This document shows positions 48,101 to 60,100 of a stretch of DNA of 64,000 bases, one piece after another (the first letter of the stretch is position 1; each line of letters starts with the position of its first letter). The notes below the pieces were generated by a model, which worked only from the letters and a program-made list of their open reading frames with translations, was not told the origin of the DNA and made no database searches. The stretch is from NCBI GenBank assembly GCA_026260175.1, contig JAKCWW010001788.1:1355-65354 (forward strand), given 5' to 3'. This DNA is from Reticulitermes lucifugus (lineage: Eukaryota; Arthropoda; Insecta; Blattodea; Rhinotermitidae). Made by a program: the position numbers and the translations under genes.

Positions 48101-51100
48101 CAATGTCAGCACATGTGCACCACACAGACCTTGAATTGTTCAAATGCTGATTGCCTCAGTGCACAATTTGGTCTTGAATGCATTTAAGGGTACTACAAAA
48201 TTAAAACCCTCCATCCTGTGCTGTAGTTGTACTTCAAACCCCAGCATCACTAAAGGGTTAACGAAATAATGAAACAACATAGGATACTGAAATATTTTAT
48301 GAGCTAGAGAGCAAATTACATTGTCTTTGAACATTTAAAAAAGTGGATAAATATCGGTACAACTGTAAATATCACCAACATATTTCAAACAATGCTACAG
48401 AGGAAATAAAACTGAGAAATGTTGAAAGCTGGAGTTATGATACAGTAACAGTACTAGTGCCACCATAAAAAAAAAAAAGATGATCTTGACCACGACAACA
48501 CCCAGGAGGAAAATATTTAAAAATCTTTAAGACTTAAGGGTGCAAAAGTGTGAACTGGATTAAACTAGCTCACAGCAAGTTTCAGTGGCAGGCTCTTATC
48601 AAAAAGGTAATGTCTTTAGTTCCATGAAACACAGGAAATTTCTTAGCACTCTTGATGAGTACTGGCTACTTAAGAAGGATAGTACTCCAGGCTCCCACAA
48701 CATAATCTTAACATAAGATGTAATTTTCTGACAAGGTAGGCTGTGTCTGCATTCAGCGGGATGGTTAAAAGTGAATGACCAACACACAATTATGCAGAAT
48801 GTGACACACTGCTACTTACTACAATTCCTTCCTCACTTTGGAGAGCTTCCAACATAGTTTCAACTAGAGTAGGCAGTATATTTCTCATGTCATCCTTCAG
48901 CACCGTAGACAGGGCTGCAAACAACCCGTAACAACTCTTGCGTAGCTCAGGATCATCAGTCTTGTTCAGGAGATTCAGACCTAGCTCAACAGTTCCCTGA
49001 GCTAGAGGTAAGAAATGTTCTGATCCCACACTACGTGCAAGTACACCAAGAGTATCTGTGCAGAAATTTTAAGATATTTTCAAAGTTACAATCACTAATT
49101 TATACTGCATGTTGTTTGCAAGGTTTTATGTACCAATTCTACTACCTTTGTACTTACTGTCTTAAAATTGAAAATAAGTACTACTGTATATTTTACATTT
49201 TGCATTAAAATAATCTTAACTTAACACTATATTATCATAGAGCTACATACTCACCAACTGCTTGTGTCTGAATACAAACGGTGTCATCACTCTGTTTCTC
49301 AGTTAAATATACTTTCAATATTTCAATGATGCCAGGAAAATAAGGAATCATTCCATCCTTGGCAGCAATAGCTGTTAAGAAAACAATTTCCAATCAACCT
49401 TGGAGACCACAAAAACTGGAATGATCAACCAATTTGACTCTAGGGTGGGTCCTTGACCAAGGCACTGAAAGGAAATGGAGTACGAGGTATGAAAACAGAT
49501 GCGATAATGCTGAGTATCTGATATTATAGGGGGCTTCTGAATATCTACATCTAATCAGGGTTTGTTGGATTGCAGGTTTTCATGGTGTCTTCTGGAATAA
49601 TAAACCTTGTTGATTGGTAAGGTGTTACTGATGTTCTGGAGGAGTTTGATGCCTCACGTTTCAGGGTTGTCAAAGAGGAATACAGTTAAGTTGCTGGAAC
49701 ACCTGGTTGCATTATATAGGGAAAGGATGAGTAGGGTTGATAGTTGTAGCAAGTCAATTGGACAGGAGGTGTTATGGGGTGGGCAGAGTCACGTCTAGAG
49801 TCCAGCAGAGGCAAGGGAAGTGAAACAAAGAAGTAGAAGGGACGAGCAAAGGAAGAAATGCAAGAAGAACTAACAAATGATAAACTGAACAGAGTGAGGA
49901 GGGAGAACCATGTGAAGGTAAGTAACAGGACAGTCTGGCTCTGTTGCCCCTGATACAGGGTCATAATGCTACTGTTGTGTATCCTCATGGGGAGGGTTTC
50001 TCTGTTCCTTCAGGGAGTGAAAGAGAGGTATCCATGACCTGCTCAAGACCAGGCCATTCTCCCTGTTCACAAAGTTGGGATGGAGCTCAATCTCAATCAC
50101 CTCCCTCAGGATCCAGTCCATGTATAGGGCTCTGGAGACGATCCAAGTGCCTTGGAGCTGCATATGATGCTCCCTGCCAAAGCTATTCTCTGTCACTGCT
50201 GATCTGTCTGGCTGTTCAAGGTGGTTGTGCTACTGGTACTCTTTCAACCTCATCTCAATAAAAGTGCTTGGTTTGTCTGATGTAAACCTGACCATACTCA
50301 CACAAAATGCTGCACAAACCCAATGTCTTGAGTCCCAGATTGTCCTTCACAGGGTGGAGGAAACTGGAGATCTTCCTAAGCAAGAGGCCAACACATGTGA
50401 CGTGTCTGGCCAAAATGCTGATGATATGGTTGAAGGTCATTCCAATGTATGGCAACACAGCTTTTCTTGTGGCCAGACAGCCTTTTCTGGTGGATACAGC
50501 ACATGACAAATCTGTTTCAGGCTATATCTGTTTTCATCAATGGTGGCTTTCGGAAACACCAACTCTTGCTGAAAACTCTTGTAGTCATATAGAGCTTTGA
50601 CCTTGTGTACCAGGGTGGAGAGCATTGTCTGCTTGTTCAAAGGGTGGTGATATAAAACAGGATTTGGGTAAAGGTTTGTGCAAGTGGACTTTTCGCAACC
50701 TTGTGACCCAGTCAACCACTGGGTCTTGTGTAAATGTCTATATCTGGAAAGGAAAGGTAACCTGTCTTTTTCAGTTTGCATGGTCAACTGGACTTTCTAG
50801 TGGTCCAAGAACACTTCCAGCTTCTGTAGTCAATCAGCCACATCACAATGATGCTGTACATGTAATGGAACTAGCAGAGGAGTCTATCAGTTGCTTCATC
50901 CAGTCCTTGTTCCCTAAAATCCTCCACGCAGAATGTGGTGGTCATGGAAGAAAACAGTGATCTCATTGGCTCTCCATCAATCTGCATGTAGAATTGACCC
51001 ATGAAGCTGAAGTAAATAGAGGCTAGGACATGACAGAACACTGCCATTATGTCCTCTTCAAAGTGGTGGGTGAGGAGGAAGCTTAAGACCTCAACAGGAA

Positions 51101-54100
51101 CTGTGGTGAAAAGTAAGATCACATAAAAACTGACCATATCCTCTGCTCTGGGCCACAGGGGGCCTAAGGTGTTAACCAATTCAGTGAGTTCTTTCTTCAC
51201 ATTTTACCCCCCTGCCCAAGGCCATAGGGGCCCCAAGGTGTTGACCAATTCAGTGAAGTTCTTTCTTCACATTTCATCCCCCCTGCCCATGGCCATAGGG
51301 AGCATAAAGTGTTGATCAATTCAGCGGCGTTCTTTCTTAACATTTCACATGTTGGGGTGACTTCTTGATGAGGGAGACAAGCATGTCCACCGGATGCTTG
51401 GATTGCTGGTAGGTGGGGGCTCTGACGCTGCTAACAACATGCCTCTGAGGGTCTCCGTCCTTGTGGATTCTAGACAGCCTGTAAAGCCTTGGCAGCCCTG
51501 AAAACTGCAGATGAAATTGTTGCCAAAGCTACTCAGCTGAAGTGGTCAGTGTCGATGTGCTATCACTTTTCATCAGAATGCCTATTACAGAGGCCATAAA
51601 CCTCCTTGCCCTACACTTTAAATGAGGACATTGTAGCACTACTCCATCATGTCCTCTTCCTACTTCAGCCAGTTCTACAAGCAGATCACTTGCAATACCT
51701 AGGCAGATATGAGGGGAAATACTAAAACATTTCTTAAATGAACAGGGTCTGGGGATTTGGATCATATTCATCTGTTTGAGGATAAAAATTTATGGTGGGT
51801 GCCTAAGAACACAATAATACAACTTCACATTTCATGAACTGCAGTTTCTTGAGAAGCTGAGCAACTATTAGATTATCAAAGATTCACCTGCTTGGAATTA
51901 GCTTAGTCAGTTATAGTGACCAATAACAAACACTACACTTTAGTAAAATTACATGTTCTGGTAATTTTAACATGACAGTTATCTTGTCCACATCTCTCTA
52001 TTCAGAATACCAATGCTAACCTGCAGCTCCTATACAACTGAGCGCCAGTTCCCGAAGACGAACTGAGTTGTTTGGAGTTAGAGCTGCAAACAACCTCTCC
52101 ATTAGTGTAGGTAAATATGGCAACAGTTCATCCCCCAGATTCTCACAAAACATCTCTAATGCATAGAAGATACGGTCAAGACACACAGGATCCTTCCCTT
52201 TCTCTTGTGGCTGGCAGCACAATCTTGCAAGATAATCAAATAGCACAGGCAGAATTTGTGATGCATACAGGCTAATGTCAGGCTGTAAATGAAGGTAAGA
52301 AACCCATGAATAACACACTTAAGCCATAAGTGACCAATTTAAGATACTGCTTATCAAATATCCTTCCAACTTTAGAATTTACTTTGTTTAGTGCAGTCAG
52401 TACAGTGATTAGGCTATGGGCTGGACAACTGAGAAATCACAGTTTCATTCCCGGCAGAAGCAGGTCTTTTGTCTTCACCGAAGTGTCCAGACTGGCACAG
52501 CCCTCCTATTCAGTGGGCACCAAGGGCTCTTTCTCAAAGAGGTTAAAGCTGATGGTTCATGAAGCTGACCACTCACCACATCAATTACCAAGGTCAAAAA
52601 TATGTGGTCCAATACTTCCACTCTCCCATATGCCTTCATGTCAAGCAAAGGGACAAATTTACCTTCACCTTTACTATGGATATAGTCAGTACCCACCTGC
52701 TTTTCCCAGGGTTTCCAACAAATGAAATTTCCTTACATGTTTTTTAACACCTACATCAAAAAGCCACTTTAAAGACAGAATTCTGCCAAACAAATGTTGG
52801 TTCATGAATACAGCAGTAGCATTTTTTTGCCTGTTAACTGCAGAAGTGTTATCACAGAAGCAATACAATGTATAGGCTCATGTCAGTCCAATGTTCTGTT
52901 ATACCTACTATGTGTCATTGTTCATGGTGCTTTAGTTGCATAATGGAAAGTGTTATGTTTACATCCTGGAAAACATATCATATGACATACAATGACATCT
53001 TTGCCTTACGTAAACCTTGTGAAACCAACCAGAGTTCATAAATTTTCACAAATTGTATGTAGTGAGGTCAAGTACCAACACAACAAAAATTCAAACCAAA
53101 CGTTAACCAAGTTAAAAATAGAAACCTTCCCACTCTGGCCTCAAAACTTAAAGATTAAAATATACAAAATTATAAATGTACCCATTTTTAAGGGTGTGAA
53201 ACTTGGCTCCTCACATTAACAATCTATGCAACAAAATCTCAAAGTGCTGTTGGTATGGCTATAGCTTACCTGCAGATGTTCAGAAAACTGTCCCAGGGCA
53301 AACAGAGCTGCATTCCGTACTACACCAGCTGGATCAGTAATACCTTTGGATACGCATTGCAGAAATAATTCAAGATATTTTGTGCGGATACATTCAGAAC
53401 AACCTTCAACAACCACTGCTAATGCCAGATGAGATGCTTTCTTGGCATACACATCTGTACTCTCCAGCCCTTTCTGTACATGCTGCAGCTGGAAAAAAGA
53501 TTGATTTAATCACAATATAAATAATGGTGTGTTCTCCATCTACCGTATTCGGAAAATTGTACATCTTTCATGAAAATACAAAAGACAATTGCACAAAGAA
53601 TATTTCACGCCATCAGACCTCTCAAAATCACAATACAGTTACGTGGCTAGGAATGTGCCTAATAAAATGGTGAATTTCACTTTGATAAATAGCAGTCCCA
53701 TATACTGTATAAATATGATCATGCAGTTTGTTTCCGACATACCCTGAATGTATGTGACCTGTAAATTATGTTTTCAACCAATGGCAATGGATGTTATTTG
53801 TGTGAAATACATCCTTCCCATTCAAGTTAAGTACTGTTACATCAACTTGTCTTTTGATTACATTTATGGCTTTATGCATTTATTTCAGAACTCTTTACCA
53901 TTTGTAGCATATAACCATACAGACCTATGGGACATGAAATAATTTCTCTGTTTTTATACCTCACAATCATAAAAGTGATACAACATACCAGTGGAGGTAG
54001 AAGCTTGTCAGGAGGCAAATGTAGTGCTAAGGTATCAAGAGTTTCAGTTGCACAAGTCATGGGCGTACTAGCATCTGCATCTTCTGAGAAATATTCTTCA

Positions 54101-57100
54101 CTGTCATCATTTTCTGGACGCACACTCATCAACTGGAACAGCACCTCTAGGATGGGTTGTGCCAGCTTGTGTTTCACAACAGCCTGCATACAAACTCTCT
54201 AATAGATACTCGTCATGTGTAATTGAACCGTAAGTTTCTTTCAACAGTAACATGCAAGGGATCTCATTTGCTGACAGAAATTCTCATTTACAAATTGCCA
54301 CTGTACAGAATGACACAGTTAACACTGTTAATGACAAATTAGCAGACAATTTGCACCAGCAATGTGGCGTTATGCGTTTTATTTTACAATACTGCCATTA
54401 TCTGAGGTCACAGTGTTGGTGGTAGGATGCCTGGTGAATGATGAGTTCAAAATGATATGGAAGGAACCACATGCTATTGCATTGGGGCACTACGTTAATA
54501 TCTGCCTGGACAGACCTCATTCCTGCCCTGTGGTCACTCTAACCTCTGATGTGGATTCCTCCTCCCTTACAGACAAGCAGTAAAGGTCAAACACAACTCA
54601 AATGCAGGCATTAAGAATATTTTATGCAAACAATTCCTTACAAGTAATGATGATTGCAAAACTCTCATGTGGACACCTGCTTCCATACCTGCACAAATGT
54701 AAATGTTAAAACTGTAGTCAACATACAGTGAAAGTCATAATGACAGTCTCTGAAATAAATCACATTATAATTCAAATGAAGAATGGCAGGTACTCTGACT
54801 TAAGGGGATGACCCAAGACTTTTTCTTTCTTCCACCTTAATCTTTATTGTCCGGGGATACAGAATTAATAAATCCTCTGGTATTATGTGACTGGCATCCA
54901 AATTTTAACTCTGTGGTAAAGGTATTAGTAATGGAAAAATGCAATGTCTAGCCAACTGGACTACACACACGTGCCATCAGAACAGTGTAATGTATGACCA
55001 ATTAACAGGGGTGCATGAATTTTCCAAAAATCCAGAAACCACCTCAAAATTCTAGGTGCCTGTAATGTGACATAACTCAAGTTCCATACCAAGAATCCAC
55101 AAATATTAGGTGCCACCGTACAAAATTTAGTTGCGACAGCAACCTGGCACCCAGGATTTGTGCACCCCTGCCAACAGACATCAGTAGAAGTGGTACTATC
55201 CATCACTTATTGGATAATAAATAGCCATGAGAGAGCAATTTACAACCAATCAACCACATACTTTCATCCCACAACCTACCCTCTGCACTGGCATCGAGAA
55301 TCAGTTCAGGCACCTCCCGTGACTGCATATTTCACCCGCCATCTCCCCCTCCGGCAACTCAATAATTGGGACCCCCTGTTCATTAGTAATGTAGTAACTC
55401 TCAGATCTCATTACAGGAATCCAGAATACTGCTCTCTGTCAAAAGAATGAATTCCAGTCCAAAAGAATCCACAACAAATTGTAGTATTCTGCACATCTGG
55501 GGGCCCCCATGCCACAGGGTCTGCAGGAGCCTTATCCATGCTACTGCCTCTATGTTAGAAGTGGGCAAATAGTTTTAGTCTACAGCACGATGGAGCCAAG
55601 CACCACTCAAGGTTCCTGTATCCAGTTACAGGTATGGTAAATTACAGCAGTAAATACATGTGTTAGGATCCCAAAACTCACACGTCTGTAAAAATCTCCA
55701 TTTTCTTGCAATTCAATTTTCTGTCCTGTGTATGAGGAAGTACGTATTTTTACCTAATTAAACACAGTAACTTGCAATATGAAGGAAACTGCCACACACT
55801 GATGCAATTTATCCTACCTTTTTCTTGGTTCGTGTTAGCCATCCAATAAAGCTCAGTGCCTTGACACGAATGCTATCTCCCAGAGTCTTGTTGCTCGCAA
55901 ACTCAAGGCACATATCGACTAGTGGTTTAATACTAGGCACAATGACAACTGGAGCTGACTCAACAAGATCATCAAAAAGTTCCATAGCTTCAACTGCTCG
56001 TTCCTCATCAGTAACAACCAGCGCCCTAACCGTCTGCATTAACCGTGGTGTAAGTTGGTGATACACAGTCCCTAACTGTAAAATAAAAATAATTTTTAGC
56101 ATTAAAGGAAGATGGTGAAACAAAAGTGCAGAAAAAGAAGCATCCAGTTTAAGTAACAAGATTATCTCAACAGCAGAGTTTAATGTTTCTTGAACTCTGA
56201 ACAGAGGAAGTGACACTCAATGACCTGTCTTCAGGAAGTATCTGCACCATGATAGGGGGAGGTGTGTGGAGGAAGAGGAGGAGAGGTGATTTCTGTCACC
56301 AAGAATTGACACAAGTACAGTACTTCTCAAATACAAGTGCTCCATCAATACCATAAGTTATAAATCCAAAATACCTTCATACTAAGTGCTTCTCCTTCTA
56401 CTGTAATTGCTCCCATGATATAACATCTCCCTTGCTCTATTGCTGAAGATGAAATAAGTGACTTTATTTTAAATAATTACAATGCTCTCATTCTTACTGT
56501 ATTTCAGCTTACTTTTATTCTCAGCTGCAAATGTTTAATAGGTTTGTATTGAATAAAACTTCTTAATTCCATATAATATTTATAGCTGTTTTGTGTAACT
56601 CATGACTATGATGTTTATGACATACATGCTACATATCAGTAACTTCATTGTAAGATTTAAGGTTCTCACAGCAGTGTTGCTCAAGATTCAGTTCTTTTGG
56701 AATGGTACACCATGTCAACTGGTAAGACATGACACATCCCAGAAGCCTTGAACTGGCAGAAATTTCATTGAATGATAAGTTTGTTGCTTGAAGACACAAG
56801 AACTTAGGAAGGGAACATACAACAGTTGACAAGACTAGTGCCTGTGGATTTTGGGCTTTACATGACAATTATGCTCGTACTAATGCACAAACGCATGATG
56901 AGGAAATCTGAGGTTTCCATAGTGTTGATGCTGAGGACTCTAAGTCTTCTGGAATGTTACGCTATGTAACATAAAATCCCAGAAGATCAAAACCCACATC
57001 AAGAAAGCAGCGTTTCATCATTATTTCAGCATGGTGATGAGTTTCATTCATACTGTGTTGTGTAAGTTATACACAAATTAAAACTATAAAGACATTTTTA

Positions 57101-60100
57101 AAATCCCACCACTGCTCCACACACCCTCACCAACTGGCTACGAATTTCCACTAGTGTGGCACCCTTCACATACACAAACTGAATCACACTGTGAACTTCA
57201 ACATTTAATCATGTTTTCAGTAGGCTAGCCAACTAATTTTACGGTGATATGACAGGTTTATTGTGCCCTGTTGTGACAGTATGATGACATAGATGATCTG
57301 CACATGCCCACGACATTCCATGGCTGGATGATGCTATTTCATATAAGACATGCTGTTACCTTATTTTTTGAAACTTCCTTCTAAGTGACTAATACAGGTC
57401 ACAAAAAGTAAAATAACAATAAAAACTAAAACAACAATTAAAGCTTCCCTACCAAATAAAACAGAAAAATCTATAATGCCACAACAACTTCATGCTTAGT
57501 GTTTCCTATATTATGCAGCTACATTTTATTTAACTCGACACTTTTTTATAAAAATTATGCATGTTTATATGTTATCAATGGACATTATCAGCTCAATATT
57601 CACCAATGGACAACATCATAGGGTCTACAGACGTCCATTTGTGGACACCGTGTACTTTACACATGGCACAAGAAATGCAGCTTACTGATTGATCTCCTTC
57701 TACAAGTGGCACAAAGTGGATCATGGTGAGCACTGTGTAGTAAGCCAGTGGTGAACTGAGGTCCTGAACAGAGTTCAATATGTTGCTGAACAGAATGGCC
57801 ATCGATGCAACATGAGGTAAGAACTGATCAGGAGATATTTCTGTGATCACGCTCAGTGTATACATCCCCAACTGAAATAAAGATCACATTCTGTTAGTAA
57901 CAACTACTGATAAAAATAAAGATATTTCCTCCCCATGGAGATTAGCGAAATGAGGACTAGAGACAGTGCAAATGCATGCATTACAGCTGATTTATGCCAC
58001 TAATAGTTGTCATACAAGGGGAGGTATAGTACTCTGACCCATTCTTTATTTAAACCCCCATTAGAGCACATTTCAGGAACCAAGATAGTGTAGTCAGCAA
58101 AGTGGCTAGGCAATGGGCTGAACGATCCAGGGTTTGGATCTCAGCAAGTACAAGAAATTTTCCTCCGCTCCAGAACATCCAGACTGACTCTAGGGCCCAT
58201 CCAGCCTCCTATGCAATGGTACTGGGGGGGGGGGCTTATCCCCAGGGTTAAAGTGGGCAGGGTGTGAGGTTGACCATTGACATCCACCTAGTATTAAAGT
58301 TAAGAATAAGTGAAGCTACACCTCAACTTCATCTATATGCCTTCGCGGTATGCGGAGGAAGAACTTCGCTTTACTTCAAAGCTGACACTGAAATTTGATT
58401 TCAAAATAAAGATATTTCTTCCCATGGAGACCTGATGAAATGAGAACTACCGCAGACTATGAAAACATATATGACGGACTATTTAAGTTATGAATTGTTC
58501 CAGAACCACAGGATGTACAGTAGTTATTTATTCTTTATTTAAACCCCCATGACAGCACATTTCTTACCTCCTTCTCTGACACATTGTCACTGCTAGTAAG
58601 CTGCTGTAGGAATTGCAGCACTTCTGGCCAGCTCTGACTCGGAAACTCATGTCTTACTATAGTTCCAATAAACTGAGCAATGGAATTCTTCACAAATTTT
58701 TCTGGTTCATTAACCAGAGCTTGCAGTATTCCTTGTTTTATCCTGTAAAACAGGTTCCATAAGATGCTTTGCCAGAAAAAAAAATCTAAATGCAACACTA
58801 CTTTAAAAACACTTAAAGTTAAACCGAATACAGTAACACAAAGAATGTTCAGAATCCAGAAAGAGGAAGTACAAGAACAATGAAGCATATTATGTAATGA
58901 GGAGCTTTATAATTCCGACTGTTCACAAAATACAGGGGCATCATTTTACATGCTAACTACAGCTAGTCACTTCCCTTCAGTTCACTTATGTTATACTTTC
59001 ACACCCACACAATAGCAAAACTGCCTGCTGCTACTGTAATGTGTGAGTCATCTGTGAGTCACTATATACATTTCAAATAATACATATGCTGGAAAGAGAT
59101 GGTAAATGAAGTGTTGTATAAATTCACACAACAATGTACAAATACGTGAAAAGATTCTGAGTAGTAAGTTCCACTCTATACAGTAATTGAAATGCAAAAG
59201 TGCATAATGCATCCATATAAGACAAATGTCATTCACAAACTTCACAACACAGATAATGAGGTGAACTGTTAAGTCCCTGGTGTGAATGATACAGATATAA
59301 GCCCCATATTCACTCTGCTGTAAGGTGAAAATTATTTTCAACTTAGTGGGTATACAAACGCTATGTTAATCCACAAAGTGCCATGACATTATATTACGGT
59401 TGGTGTGTGGTGCAATGATTATCAGACCAATTTTATTTTCTGAGACCATAAATTCACATAAATTTGTTACACACATTCAGACACAATCTGTATTATGGTG
59501 TTATGATTTTTATTTCAATTCTATGTGTTGTTTACAGAGCATTTTTAGTGAGAGAAGGATGAGTGGGTTGTTCACCGGATCCGAACCTGTGCAATTTTTA
59601 CATGTGAAGTATGTTAAAGGATGAAGTATACAGTAATAATCCTCATGTTGAAGACCATCTGGGGAGGGGAAAGAAAGAAAGAAAGACAGAAAGAAAAAAG
59701 ACAGAAAAAAAGGAAAGAAAGAAAGAAAGAAAGAGAGAAGGAAAGAAAGAAAGGCAAGAAGTCTTCAATTTAACTGGTAGAACTTCAATGTTTAATGAAG
59801 AGCATGTTTGTGAGATGTGAAGTCTGCAAGCCAAAAGGAAACACCTGCAGCACTTCTTTAAATGTGGTAAATAAAAACATATGATTAGCTACAATACATT
59901 GAACCTAAAGGTGTGGACCCCAGCTCACAGCACACTGCAATTGCGGTGACTGTTGCACCACCTGCTGTCATGCAAAACACTTCGAGTGAAGAGAAGTGTG
60001 GGATATCAGTTATATAATTTCCCTGTATTATTAGGGTAACACAGCAATGATTGGTTGCGTGGAATACAAAGAGTGCATTGGGCAAATGACTGAATTCGTA

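Noticed and set aside
48821-49055. Donor at ATT|gtagta for the IPO4 exon
   Set aside because: The site three bases further (GTA|gtaagt) is a much better donor and keeps the expected GIV-P junction.
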